In this document: one piece after another, positions 34,590 through 43,401 of the stretch
Layout: every line of letters starts with the position of its first letter
Position numbering within the stretch: position 1 is the stretch's first letter
Source: Streptomyces albipurpureus
GTDB taxonomy: Bacteria; Actinomycetota; Actinomycetes; Streptomycetales; Streptomycetaceae
Length of the DNA: 64,000 nt
NCBI RefSeq assembly: GCF_023701525.1
Contig: NZ_JAMQAW010000001.1
Coordinates: 124,001 to 188,000 of the forward strand
Direction of reading: 5' to 3'
Notes under the pieces: model-generated
Databases searched by the model: none
What the model was told of the DNA's origin: nothing
The model's input: only the letters and a program-made list of their open reading frames with translations
Translations under genes and position numbers: made by a program

Positions 34590-35366
34590 GTGCCCAGCAG
34601 GAAAGCCCTGATCCGCCGACCGAGCCCAGGCATCGCCGAGGGGCTGGTCTCCCACTCCGAACGGAGCTCCGTCGACGCCGACCTCGCCCTCTTACAGTGG
34701 GAGATGTACGCCGAGGCCCTGCGCGAGCACGGCTGGGAGACCATCGAGACCGAGCCCTTGGACGAGTGCCCGGACGGTGTCTTCGTCGAGGACACGGTGG
34801 TGATGTTCCGCAATGTCGCCCTGATCACCCGCCCAGGTGCGGAGTCGCGCAGGCCGGAGACGGTGACCGTCGAGGAGAGCCTGGCCCGACTCGGCTGCTC
34901 GGTGAACTGGATCTGGGAGCCGGGCACCCTGGACGGCGGCGATGTGCTCAAGATCGGTGACACGCTCTATGTGGGGCGGGGCGATCGGACCAACGCCGCC
35001 GGGGTGCAGCAACTGCGGGCGGTCTTCGAGCCGCTGGGCGCTCGGATCGTGGCGGTACCGGTGAGCCGGGTACCGCACCTCAAATCGGCCGTGACCGCAC
35101 TGCCGGACGGTACGGTCATCGGCTATCCACCGCATATCGATGCCCCCTCCGTCTTTCCACGCCATCTCCCGGTGCCGGAGCAATCCGGCGCCCATGTGGT
35201 GCTCCTCGGCGGTGGCCGACTACTGATGGCGGCGAGCGCCCCCAAGACGGCGGAACTGTTCTCGGATCTCGGCTATCAGCCCGTTCCGGTGGACATCAGC
35301 GAGTTCGAAAAGCTTGAAGGCTGCGTGACGTGCCTCTCGGTCCGCCTCCGCGAATTGTCTGTATAA
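34590..35366 (+). CDS. ddaH: Dimethylarginine dimethylaminohydrolase (dimethylargininase)
   Basis: A 258-residue enzyme of the amidinotransferase superfamily that hydrolyses methylated arginines to citrulline and methylamines. Motifs are DGVFVEDTVVMF, the GTLDGGDVLKIG substrate segment, the catalytic His in VPHLKSAVTAL and the nucleophile Cys in EGCVTCLSVRL near the C-terminus. The length equals known Streptomyces DDAH. GTG 34590 is used because AGGAG lies 8 bases upstream; the open frame from 34485 adds Pro-rich unconserved sequence. Codon 35 is TTA (34692-34694), a codon read by the bldA tRNA in Streptomyces, so expression is probably tied to development. Confidence 0.92.
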   Translation: MPSRKALIRRPSPGIAEGLVSHSERSSVDADLALLQWEMYAEALREHGWETIETEPLDECPDGVFVEDTVVMFRNVALITRPGAESRRPETVTVEESLARLGCSVNWIWEPGTLDGGDVLKIGDTLYVGRGDRTNAAGVQQLRAVFEPLGARIVAVPVSRVPHLKSAVTALPDGTVIGYPPHIDAPSVFPRHLPVPEQSGAHVVLLGGGRLLMAASAPKTAELFSDLGYQPVPVDISEFEKLEGCVTCLSVRLRELSV

Positions 35367-35443
35367 CCTACCTGACCAGCGCATATGACGTTACGTAGTC
35401 GACTCGCCCGGGGACGGGCTTGGACGTGCGCTTATCGCGCCCT

Positions 35444-35480
35444 TAACCTACGGTCTCGTAACCTACGAATCCGTAGGTAA
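35444..35480. promoter_or_regulatory. Operator with repeated TAACCTACG sites before the desaturase
   Basis: TAACCTACG occurs directly at 35444-35452 and 35459-35467, and inverted as CGTAGGTAA at 35472-35480. The last two form a dyad with arms GTAACCTACG / CGTAGGTAAC (9 of 10 matched) around AATC. A further half-site TAACCTAC lies at 35364-35371. The dyad ends 24 bases before the desaturase GTG. A TetR-type repressor site is the likely reading, as for many lipid-desaturation genes; the regulator is not in the window. Confidence 0.68.
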
Positions 35481-35503
35481 CTCTCCCGTCCCCAGGAGCA
35501 TCA

Positions 35504-36478
35504 GTGACGATCACCTCTCCCCACCTCGGCAGTTCGGAAGCGTGGACCGACGCCCGACTGCTGTACGCGCTGGAGGAGGTCGTGGAGAAGGAGCTCAACC
35601 GGCATCTGAAGGTCGCCAAGGACTGGATGCCGCATGAGTACGTCCCGTTCAGCGACGGACGGAACTTCCCCGGTATCTTCGAGGACGGCGAAGCCTGGGA
35701 GCCGCAGCAGTCGAAGGTCACCGACATAGGCCGTATCGCGCTCGTGGTGAATCTGCTGACCGAGGACAATCTCCCCAGCTACCACCATGAGATCGCCTCC
35801 CTCTTCGGCCGCGACGGCGCCTGGGGCACCTGGGTGCACCGGTGGACCGCGGAAGAGGGTCGGCACGGCATTGTGATGCGCGACTATCTGCTCACCTCCC
35901 GCGCCGTGGACCCGGACAAGCTGGAGCAGTTCCGGATGACCCATATGGCGGAGGGTTTCGAGTCCGACAACCGGCACTCGATGCTGCACTCCGTGGCGTA
36001 TGTGGCCTTCCAGGAGTTGGCCACCCGGGTCTCGCACCGCAACACGGGTCATCAGTCCGGCGACCCCGTCTGCGACCGGATGCTGGCCCGTATCGCCACG
36101 GACGAGAACCTCCATATGGTCTTCTACCGCAATCTGCTCGGCGCGGCCTTCGAGATCGCCCCCGACCTCACCATGGAGGCCGTGCGCGACGTGGTGGTCA
36201 ACTTCCGGATGCCGGGGCACGGCATGCCGGGCTTTGAGCGGGCCGCGGCCCAGATGGCGATCGGCGAGATCTACAACATGCGCATCCACCACGACGATGT
36301 GCTCGCTCCGGTACTGCGCTTCCTCAAGGTCCTGGACATCGAGGGCCTCGGCCCGGACGGACTGAAGGCACAGGAAGAACTCGGCCTCTATATGGACGGG
36401 CTCGACCACGAGGCGAGCAAGTTCGACGCGAAGCTCGCGGCCCGTAAGGCGCGTCTGGCCGCGCGAGCGGCCGGCTAG
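35504..36478 (+). CDS. Acyl-[acyl-carrier-protein] desaturase
   Basis: A 324-residue soluble stearoyl-ACP-desaturase-family enzyme with a four-helix bundle holding a di-iron site. Ligand motifs are visible: TEDNLPSYHHEI, WTAEEGRHG and, after a second pair of helices, ATDENLHM. These supply the Glu and His ligands (D/E-x-x-H) that activate oxygen to insert a double bond in an ACP-bound acyl chain. The GTG start has AGGAG 5 bases upstream. The gene stands alone behind a repeated operator, suggesting repression tuned to acyl-chain or membrane state. The C-terminus is Ala/Arg-rich and variable. Confidence 0.92.
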   Translation: MTITSPHLGSSEAWTDARLLYALEEVVEKELNRHLKVAKDWMPHEYVPFSDGRNFPGIFEDGEAWEPQQSKVTDIGRIALVVNLLTEDNLPSYHHEIASLFGRDGAWGTWVHRWTAEEGRHGIVMRDYLLTSRAVDPDKLEQFRMTHMAEGFESDNRHSMLHSVAYVAFQELATRVSHRNTGHQSGDPVCDRMLARIATDENLHMVFYRNLLGAAFEIAPDLTMEAVRDVVVNFRMPGHGMPGFERAAAQMAIGEIYNMRIHHDDVLAPVLRFLKVLDIEGLGPDGLKAQEELGLYMDGLDHEASKFDAKLAARKARLAARAAG

Positions 36479-36949
36479 GACCCAGACCGCCGAACGGGCC
36501 CTCCACAAGGCCCCCACCCGGTTGATCCCCCTCCGCCGCGGACGGGCAGGGCATGGCCCTGTCCTATGCCGACGGCCTGTCGGGGATAGCGATCTGGCGC
36601 CGATTCATCAGCGGCGATCCGGTTCACCGCCCTGACCAGGGCCGCCTCGTGGGCCTGGCCTCGCTCTCCTCCACAGCACCGGCTTTCTGGCAGACCAGGC
36701 CGCGCCCCTCCCAAGCGAAAGGGAGCGCGGCCTTCGCCATGGGCGACGCCTTCACGGAGACCACCGGCCGGACCGCGTGGTCGATCCCCATCACCACGTC
36801 CCGGGGCGGAAAGAGCCGTGGGTCTCGGACAGCCAGCGGGGGCGGGGGCGCACCACGCACCCCCGCCCCCGGCTGCCCCCGTTCCCCCGTGGGCAGCAAG
36901 CATGCTGAAGACCTGTTCGGTGCACGCGCTCTGCACCCTTGAGTCAGGA
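36479..36949. terminator. Gene-free gap with the terminator of the WhiB-type gene
   Basis: GGGGGCGGGGG (36838-36848) and CCCCCGCCCCC (36860-36870) form a very stable hairpin about 80 bases beyond the reverse WhiB-type gene. The ORFs in the rest of the gap have poor codon use and match nothing recognised. Confidence 0.6.
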
Positions 36950-37240
36950 TCAGTGCACGGTATCGGCGGCCTTGGCGTCGCCCCAGCCCTGTGCTCCTCG
37001 GCGTTGCTTCAGCCGGTGCCGTTCCTTCTCGGACAGTCCACCCCACACACCGAACTTCTCATCGTGCGTCAATGCGTACTCCAGGCATTGCAGCCGTCCC
37101 TCGCACGCCCTGCACAACTGCTTGGCTTCCTGGGTCGAGGAGCCAGGAGCAGGAAAGAAGAAGTCGGGGCCCGTCTGCGCGCACAGTGCGCTCTCCTGCC
37201 ATGAGAGGGCGTCGGTGGTGGTGTTGATCGGCGTCGGCAT
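36950..37240 (-). CDS. WhiB-family iron-sulfur transcription factor
   Basis: A 96-residue Wbl protein. The four cluster-binding cysteines are ALCAQTGPDFFFP and EAKQLCRACEGRLQCLEYAL (C, then C-x-x-C, then C), and the GVWGG turn follows (KFGVWGGLSEKERHRLKQR) with the basic DNA-contact tail. The wording around LCAQT and the tail most resembles WhiB itself rather than WblA, WblC or WhiD, but the neighbours do not show that this is the whiB locus. The ATG at 37240 is preferred; the open frame from 37300 adds 20 unconserved residues. The protein binds a [4Fe-4S] cluster and works with a sigma factor. Confidence 0.9.
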   Translation of the reverse strand: MPTPINTTTDALSWQESALCAQTGPDFFFPAPGSSTQEAKQLCRACEGRLQCLEYALTHDEKFGVWGGLSEKERHRLKQRRGAQGWGDAKAADTVH

Positions 37241-37318
37241 GGGGCCCACGCTCCCCCATTGCGATAAACAGCCGATCAACGAACCATCAACAACAACCAA
37301 CGGACGGGCTGCCCAAGA

Positions 37319-38113
37319 TCAGGGGCCCGAGGTTCGCGGCTGCATCAGTGCGAACCTCGCCCCGAAGGGATCGGCGACCTTGGCGAACCTGCCGACGCCT
37401 TCCATGTCCACGGGGGGCATCCGAACCGTACCGCCCAACCGTTCCGTCTGCGCCACCGTTGCGTCGCAGTTCCCGACCTCGAAATAGGGCAGCCAGTAGG
37501 GACCGTCCGTCTCGGTGGGATCGATCGCCAGGGGCACGACACCGCCGAACATCGCCTCCGGATCGGCGCCAGCGGGGTGCACCATCGTGTACGAGCCGGT
37601 GCCGTCCGGGAAGGGCATCGAGGAGGTGCCCCAGCCGAACACGCCCTGGTAGAAGGCGAGCGCCGCGTCCTGATCACCGGTGTACAGCTCCAGCCAACAG
37701 AGGCTGTTCACCTCGTCCACCAGGTCCAGGCCCTTGGTGAGCGCCGGCTGCCAGACGGAGAATCCCGCTCCATCGGGGTCCGTGAAGACGGCCATCCGCC
37801 CCTGGTCGAAGACATCCATCGGGTCGAAGAGCACCGTGCCGCCGCCCCCGCGAACGGCCTCCGCCGTGGCCTCGGCTTCGGGCGACTGGAAGTAGATGTT
37901 CCAGGCGGAGGGGCTCTGTTCCGGGGTGACCGTCATCCCCGCGGCGGCGGTCTTGCCGTCCAACTGGAACATTCCGTAACCGCCTGCTTCGGGGCCGGCG
38001 GACAGGAAGTTCCAGCCGAAGAGCCCTCCGTAGAATTTCTTCGCGGCTTCGATGTCGGGGGTTCCCAGGTCCAGCCAGTTCGGTGAACCGGAGACATATC
38101 GCGTGGTCAACAT
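37319..38113 (-). CDS. VOC family protein (two glyoxalase-like domains)
   Basis: A 264-residue protein made of two tandem vicinal-oxygen-chelate domains. Domain one begins PNWLDLGTPDIEAAKKFYGGLFGW; domain two begins SLCWLELYTGDQDAALAFYQGVFGW. The conserved ends (FTDPDGAGFSVWQP and VADPFGARFALMQP) repeat as well. It resembles the mycobacterial Cfp30B/27-kDa-antigen group, whose substrate is unknown. GAGGAG stands 7 bases before ATG 38113. It precedes the WhiB-type gene's promoter region on the opposite side and is not part of an evident operon. Confidence 0.88.
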   Translation of the reverse strand: MLTTRYVSGSPNWLDLGTPDIEAAKKFYGGLFGWNFLSAGPEAGGYGMFQLDGKTAAAGMTVTPEQSPSAWNIYFQSPEAEATAEAVRGGGGTVLFDPMDVFDQGRMAVFTDPDGAGFSVWQPALTKGLDLVDEVNSLCWLELYTGDQDAALAFYQGVFGWGTSSMPFPDGTGSYTMVHPAGADPEAMFGGVVPLAIDPTETDGPYWLPYFEVGNCDATVAQTERLGGTVRMPPVDMEGVGRFAKVADPFGARFALMQPRTSGP

Positions 38114-38256
38114 GGGTGTGCTCCTCTGGGGCACGCTGGGACATCCCGTCGGGGGTCTGCACCTACGAGTCTGCGCTCGATGTCACTGCCCCGCATCCGA
38201 GAGATCTTGGGGACCTCCCTCAGCTCGGTGACGGTGACGGGTCCGACCGCGAGGCC

Positions 38257-39270
38257 CTAGTCCGTCGTGTCCCGGGCCCGGCTCGGCTGGACCCGCTTGG
38301 GCTCGCCCGGCATCTTGGGGTACTCGGGCGGATAGGGCAGGTCCCCGAGCCCGTGGTCGGCCTCATCGCGGCGGGCCGCCTCCAGGAGGGATTCCAGGCT
38401 GAAGCGCTGGTCGTCCATGTCCGCATGGACATCGCCCACCTCCGCGTACCGGGTGGGCATCGTCTTGATGTCGAAGTCCTGGGGGACCGCGTCGTCGATC
38501 TCCTCCCAGCGCAGCGGGGCGGAGACCGGAGCGTGCGGTCGAGGTCGTACGGAGTAGGCGGAGGCGATCGTGCGATCGCGAGCGGTCTGGTTGTAGTCGA
38601 CGAAGATCCGCTCACCGCGTTCCTCCTTCCACCACTTGATCGTCACTCGGTCGGGCATCCGCCGCTCCAACAGACGTCCACAGGCAATCGCGGCCCGTCT
38701 GACCTGCGTAAAGGTCCAGCGGGGTTCAATCGGCACAAACACATGGAGTCCGCGTCCACCAGAGGTCTTGGGCCAGCCCCGCAGACCGGCCTCCGCGAGG
38801 ACGGCCCGTAGCTCATGAGCGGCGCGTACGGCGTCCGCGTAGTCGGTTCCCGGCTGGGGATCGAGATCGATACGCAGTTCGTCGGGGTGGTCGGTGTCGC
38901 CACGGCGTACCGGCCAGGGGTGGAAGGTGACCGAGCCCAGATTGGCCGCCCAGAGGATCGCCGCCGGTTCCATCGGGCACATCTCATCGGCTGATCTACC
39001 GCTGGGAAAGGTGATGTGGGCGGTGGGAATCCACTCCGGGAGGTACTTGGGCGCCCGCTTCTGGAAGAACGATTCACCGTCCACCCCATCGGGGTACCGC
39101 TCCAGGGTGGTGGGGCGGTCATAGAGCGCACGGGTCATGCCCTCCCCGACCGCGAGGTAGTAGTGGACCATGTCCAGCTTGGTGTAGCCGGGTCCGGGAA
39201 AATAGATCTTGTCGGGATTGGAGACGCGTACCGTCCGCTCTCCCACTTCCAGTTCCACCGCTCCGGCCAT
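38257..39270 (-). CDS. LigD-type polymerase/primase domain protein (NHEJ)
   Basis: A 337-residue stand-alone polymerase domain of the LigD/archaeo-eukaryotic primase family. Catalytic motif I is DELRIDLDPQPGTDY with the two metal-binding Asp, motif II is KTSGGRGLHVFVPIEP, and IFVDYNQTARDRTIASAYSVRP follows. In end joining it adds or fills nucleotides at breaks. The gene is divergent from an ATP-dependent ligase gene 52 bases away, so the functions that LigD carries in one chain elsewhere are split here. ATG 39270 is probably leaderless: TACGCT on the reverse strand ends 7 bases before it and no ribosome site is seen. No Ku gene is in the window. Confidence 0.9.
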   Translation of the reverse strand: MAGAVELEVGERTVRVSNPDKIYFPGPGYTKLDMVHYYLAVGEGMTRALYDRPTTLERYPDGVDGESFFQKRAPKYLPEWIPTAHITFPSGRSADEMCPMEPAAILWAANLGSVTFHPWPVRRGDTDHPDELRIDLDPQPGTDYADAVRAAHELRAVLAEAGLRGWPKTSGGRGLHVFVPIEPRWTFTQVRRAAIACGRLLERRMPDRVTIKWWKEERGERIFVDYNQTARDRTIASAYSVRPRPHAPVSAPLRWEEIDDAVPQDFDIKTMPTRYAEVGDVHADMDDQRFSLESLLEAARRDEADHGLGDLPYPPEYPKMPGEPKRVQPSRARDTTD

Positions 39271-39322
39271 GTGGATCAGCGTAGAGCGAGCCGACATCGC
39301 TCGCATATCAGACAATCAATCT

Positions 39323-40393
39323 ATGGATCTTCCGGTGATGCCGCCCCTCAAGCCGATGCTCGCCAAGTCCGTGCGAAAGATCCCGCCGGGAATGCAGTAC
39401 GAGGCGAAATGGGATGGCTTTCGGGCGATCGTCCATCGGGACGGGAGTGAGCTGGTGATCGGCTCCCGCACCGGAAAGCCCCTCACCCGCTACTTCCCGG
39501 AGCTCGTCACCTCGCTCATGGACGCCCTGCCCCCACGCTGTGTGGTCGACGGGGAAATCGTGATCGTCCATCAGGACCGGCTCGATTTCGAGCGACTCAC
39601 CGAACGTATCCACCCCGCCGACTCCCGGGTGCGGATGCTCGCCGAACGGGACCCCGCGAGCTTTGTCGCCTTCGATCTGCTGGCGATCGACGAAGAATCC
39701 CTGCTGGAGACCCCCCTGGTCGAGCGCCGAGCACGATTGGCCACCGCGCTCGACACAGCGGGCCCGCAGATCCACCTCGCCCCCGCCACTCAAGATCAGG
39801 AACTCGCCCGGCAGTGGTTCGAGACATACGAGGGCGCGGGGCTCGACGGGATTGTCGCCAAGCCTCTCGATCTGCCGTACCGTCCGGACGCCCGGCTGAT
39901 GTTCAAGATCAAGCACGAGCGGACCGCTGACACGGTCGTGGCCGGATATCGCTTCCACAAGAGCGGGCCCATCGTCGGTTCACTGCTTCTTGGCCTCTAT
40001 GACGACACCGGCGCACTCCAACATGTGGGAGTCTGCGCGGCCTTCCCGATGGCGCGGCGCGCCGAGTTGGTCGAGGAGTTGGAGCCGCTGCTGATGGATT
40101 CCCCGGATGAACACCCCTGGTCCGCCTGGGCGCAGGAGAGCGCCCATGAGGGGGCGAGGCTACCGGGGGCCCAGAGTCGCTGGACGGGTCGGAAGGACCT
40201 GTCCTGGGTGGCGCTGCGGCCCGAACGGGTGCTGGAGGTGGCGTACGACCATATGGAGGGCGATCGATTCCGGCATACGGCGCAGTTCCGTCGCTGGCGT
40301 CCGGACCGGACTCCGGTCGGCTGCACCTATGCCCAGTTGGAGGAGCCGGTGCGCTACGACCTGGCCGAAGTGCTCTCCTGGCGCAACGAGTGA
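39323..40393 (+). CDS. ATP-dependent DNA ligase (LigD ligase-domain type)
   Basis: A 356-residue ligase. The adenylated lysine is in QYEAKWDGFRAIV (about residue 35), followed by GEIVI, FVAFDLL, the EGAGLDGIVAKPL motif and MFKIKHERTADTVVAGYR. A C-terminal OB-fold with RWTGRKDLSWVALRPERVLEVAYDH completes the enzyme. It seals nicks after end processing, probably together with the divergent polymerase and Ku. ATG 39323 follows an AT-rich patch without a ribosome site; the open frame from 39209 would cover the promoter of the polymerase gene. Nuclease (PE) domain is absent. Confidence 0.92.
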   Translation: MDLPVMPPLKPMLAKSVRKIPPGMQYEAKWDGFRAIVHRDGSELVIGSRTGKPLTRYFPELVTSLMDALPPRCVVDGEIVIVHQDRLDFERLTERIHPADSRVRMLAERDPASFVAFDLLAIDEESLLETPLVERRARLATALDTAGPQIHLAPATQDQELARQWFETYEGAGLDGIVAKPLDLPYRPDARLMFKIKHERTADTVVAGYRFHKSGPIVGSLLLGLYDDTGALQHVGVCAAFPMARRAELVEELEPLLMDSPDEHPWSAWAQESAHEGARLPGAQSRWTGRKDLSWVALRPERVLEVAYDHMEGDRFRHTAQFRRWRPDRTPVGCTYAQLEEPVRYDLAEVLSWRNE

Positions 40394-40959
40394 CGGGCTG
40401 GCGCACTTGAAACACCGTGGGGAACAAGTGGCCTGTTCCCCTGGGACGGTGAGGAGTCCGATGACTTCCGTCGGGTCCGGCCCACCCGGCCCGTCGAACG
40501 CGGAAATGATCAATGCCCGCTGAGTACAGTCGACTTGGCGCCATTCTCGATTCAACAAAGTGCCCGTAGATTCGGGTGAGTGGTCCCTGTTCGCGTAAGG
40601 TATGCCGTCGGTGCTGCCGGAGGCAGGGGCCGGATGAGCCATGCGGTGCGTGCCGTTCACACGACACCGTCAGTCGCGACCACTTCGACGGGGGGGCGTG
40701 GCCGACGAGGTTGCCGCACTGTCTCATCCACTGTGCGCCTCGCGCATCCCATGACCGGTTGCCGTCCGCGGTGCGGCGGGCGGAAAGCCGGCGGGGACGG
40801 GACGGTCAGCTCCCCCAGGCGTGAACACCATCCATGGGACGGCCAATGGCGGTTGCCCCACCGAGACATCCCCGCCGACGAATGCGGACTTCCGTTCGTT
40901 ACGTATGGAGGGTGGGCATTGCCGGAGCGGCGGCGCCCGAGCAGACAAAGGACTGGACC
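40394..40959. other. 566-base gap without a recognisable gene
   Basis: Several overlapping frames are open here but have irregular codon use, no ribosome site and no recognised motif. The segment presumably carries the promoter of the small gene at 40960. No strong palindrome was found. Confidence 0.4.
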
Positions 40960-41220
40960 GTGACTCCCTCGCCTCTCATCCCCGTACCCATCCCCGACCG
41001 TGTGGCCGCGTTGATCGGGTCCTGCATGCCCACCCATGTGCTGGAGGCGGAGATCGAAGCGGACAGCGCGGTCCGTGAGGTGCATCGGTTCCGCGGTCCG
41101 CTCTGCCACGAGGATCGAGCCGATCGGGAGCACGCCCTGTCGGTGCTGGCCCGCGCCAACAAGGTCCTGGCCGCCCACCACCCACTGCTGATGATCCGCC
41201 CCAACCGCGCCTACGGCTGA
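40960..41220 (+). CDS. Small hypothetical protein
   Basis: An 86-residue cytoplasmic protein, acidic and helical (MPTHVLEAEIEADSAVREVH, ADREHALSVLARANKVLAAHH). GTG 40960 has AAAGGA 7 bases upstream; the longer frame from 40834 has poor codon use before this point. No family is recognised. It lies 108 bases before the MFS exporter on the same strand. Its two His/Glu-rich helices give no clear active site. Confidence 0.65.
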   Translation: MTPSPLIPVPIPDRVAALIGSCMPTHVLEAEIEADSAVREVHRFRGPLCHEDRADREHALSVLARANKVLAAHHPLLMIRPNRAYG

Positions 41221-41328
41221 CCCGTCGACAGCGCCACCGTGTGAGCCAGGGGCCGGGGCGCCCCCGGGCGTGCCCCGGGCGGACCCGCACCGCATGCGGC
41301 TGATCCTCGGCGGTGTGAGGCTGCGAGG

Positions 41329-43401
41329 ATGACCAGCGATACCACCGGTGTCCGCGCACCCGCCGCGGCGCCACCCGTACTCGATGTGCGGCAGCGCAAT
41401 ATCGTCTTCGGCACGATCATGCTGGGGATGCTGCTGGCCGCGCTCGACCAGACGATCGTGGGCACCGCTTTGCCGACGATCGTGTCGGATCTCGGCGGCG
41501 GCGACCATATGTCCTGGGTCGTCACGTCGTATCTGCTCGCGGAGACCGTGGCGACCGTGCTGGTCGGTAAGTTCGGTGATCTCTTCGGCCGAAAGTTGAT
41601 CTTCCAGGTTTCGGCGATCATCTTCATCACCGGGTCCTTCCTGTGCGGCCTGGCCGGCAATATGACCCTGCTCATCGTGTGGCGCGGCATGCAGGGCATC
41701 GGCGCGGGTGGGCTGATGGTCACCTCCATGGCGCTGATCGCGGATGTCGTCCCCCTGCGTGAGCGCGGTAAGTACCAGGGCGCGATCGGTGCGGTCTTCG
41801 GCGTGGCGACGGTCATCGGGCCCCTCCTCGGTGGATGGTTCACCGACAATCTGACCTGGCGTTGGGCGTTCTACGTCAATGTGCCGATCGCCATTGCGGT
41901 GGTCATCGCGGCGGCCCGTACGATCCCCGCGGTACGTTCGGTGAGCCGTCCGATCATCGACTATCTCGGCATCGCCCTCGTCGCGGTCGGCGCCAGTGCG
42001 CTGATCCTGGGGACCAGTTGGGGCGGCAACGAGTACGGCTGGGGCTCGCCGATCATTCTCGGGCTGTTCGCCGGTGGCGCGCTGGCGCTCGTGCTCTTCT
42101 GCGTGGTGGAACAGCGGGCAGCGGAACCGATGCTGCCGATGCGGCTGTTTCGGAATCCGGTCTTCACGGTGTGCTCGGTGCTGAGCTTCATCGTCGGTTT
42201 CGCCATGCTCGGTGCGATGACGTTCCTGCCGACCTACTTGCAGTACGTGGACGGCGACTCGGCGACCATTTCGGGGGTTCGTACCCTGCCCATGGTGTTG
42301 GGGCTGCTGATCGCCTCGGTCTTCAGCGGCGTCGTCGTCAGTAGGACCGGCCACTACCGTGTCTTCCCCATCGCCGGCTCAACGGTGATGGGCGTCGGTC
42401 TCTATCTGCTGTCGTTGATGGGACCGGAGACCAGCAGTTGGCTGGAGTCGTTGTACATGTTCGTCCTGGGCACCGGTATCGGACTGTCCATGCAGGTCCT
42501 GACCATCGCGGTACAGAACACGGTGGAGTACGCGGATCTGGGCACGGCGACCTCGGGGGTCACCTTCTTCCGTACGCTGGGCAGTTCTTTCGGTACCGCG
42601 GTGTTCGGCACGATCTACACCAACTCCCTGGTCCCCAACCTCGCCCAGGGAGTTCGGGAGGCCGTGCGGGCGGGCGGTGCGGACGCGGCCACGGTCGCCA
42701 GACTGGCGCGCAGTCCCGAGGGGTTGAAGCGGTTGCCGCAGGCTCAGCGGGAACCCATTGTGCAGGCGTACGCGGATTCGCTGCATACGGTGTTCCTCTG
42801 GACGGTACCGGTGGCGGCGTTGGGGTTGGTGGTCGCGCTCTTCCTCAAACAGGTCACCCTGCGTGATTCCGCGCGTGCGGCATCGACGGACATGGGCGAT
42901 GGCTTCTCCTCACCGACCTCGGGTGACTCGGCGAAGCTCCTGGAAGGTGCCGTGGCCAAGATCGTGTCCCGGGTGGGAACGGACACCGCACGAGGTGTGG
43001 TCGAGGGTTCGGCCTCACGTCTCGACGTCGCCGGTGCTTGGGCGGTGATGCAGGTCGAGATGATGACCCGGTTGGTGGGGCACGCCAGCACGGGGCTGAT
43101 CGCCGCGCGTCATCGTCTGCCACCCGAGGTGTTGGTTCCGGTCTTTGACCGGATGGTGGAACAGGGATTCCTCGCACGCGAGGGCGACTACTACGCCCAC
43201 ACCCAGGCCGGGCGGCAGGAGGCCGCCGCGATCACCCGGGCCTGGCAGCAATGGTTGGGCGACCGTCTGGAGCAGGACATCGGGCGCCCGGCGGGGCCCC
43301 AGCTGCGAGCAGCAGCCGATGTGATCGCCAAGCGGCTGCTGGTGGAGGACCTCGCCCAGGGGCTTCCCGATGCGGTGGAGAAGGCGGCGGTTACTCGATG
43401 A
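41329..43401 (+). CDS. MFS multidrug exporter (DHA2/EmrB-QacA type) with C-terminal regulator-like domain
   Basis: A 690-residue protein. Residues 1 to about 510 are a 14-helix drug:proton antiporter: motif D1 LAALDQTIVGTALPTI in helix 1, motif A KFGDLFGRKLIF after helix 2, and GPLLGGWFTDNLTWRWAFYVNVP for motif C and its loop. Residues about 535-690 form an extra soluble domain: a helical part (AKIVSRVGTDTARGVVEG), then LPPEVLVPVFDRMVEQGFLAREGDYYAHTQAGRQEAAAI, which reads like a MarR-type winged helix. QacA/EmrB proteins normally end after the last membrane helix. The tail may sense substrate or bind a partner. Its 3' end overlaps the convergent YchJ-like gene by 11 bases. Confidence 0.9.
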   Translation: MTSDTTGVRAPAAAPPVLDVRQRNIVFGTIMLGMLLAALDQTIVGTALPTIVSDLGGGDHMSWVVTSYLLAETVATVLVGKFGDLFGRKLIFQVSAIIFITGSFLCGLAGNMTLLIVWRGMQGIGAGGLMVTSMALIADVVPLRERGKYQGAIGAVFGVATVIGPLLGGWFTDNLTWRWAFYVNVPIAIAVVIAAARTIPAVRSVSRPIIDYLGIALVAVGASALILGTSWGGNEYGWGSPIILGLFAGGALALVLFCVVEQRAAEPMLPMRLFRNPVFTVCSVLSFIVGFAMLGAMTFLPTYLQYVDGDSATISGVRTLPMVLGLLIASVFSGVVVSRTGHYRVFPIAGSTVMGVGLYLLSLMGPETSSWLESLYMFVLGTGIGLSMQVLTIAVQNTVEYADLGTATSGVTFFRTLGSSFGTAVFGTIYTNSLVPNLAQGVREAVRAGGADAATVARLARSPEGLKRLPQAQREPIVQAYADSLHTVFLWTVPVAALGLVVALFLKQVTLRDSARAASTDMGDGFSSPTSGDSAKLLEGAVAKIVSRVGTDTARGVVEGSASRLDVAGAWAVMQVEMMTRLVGHASTGLIAARHRLPPEVLVPVFDRMVEQGFLAREGDYYAHTQAGRQEAAAITRAWQQWLGDRLEQDIGRPAGPQLRAAADVIAKRLLVEDLAQGLPDAVEKAAVTR

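Noticed and set aside
35364..35480. CRISPR-like repeat array of TAACCTACG
   Set aside because: Copies are only 8-9 bases, unevenly spaced and partly inverted; this is an operator cluster.
36553..36942. Forward ORF of 129 residues between the desaturase and WhiB-type genes
   Set aside because: Poor codon use, runs through the WhiB-type terminator hairpin and matches nothing recognised.
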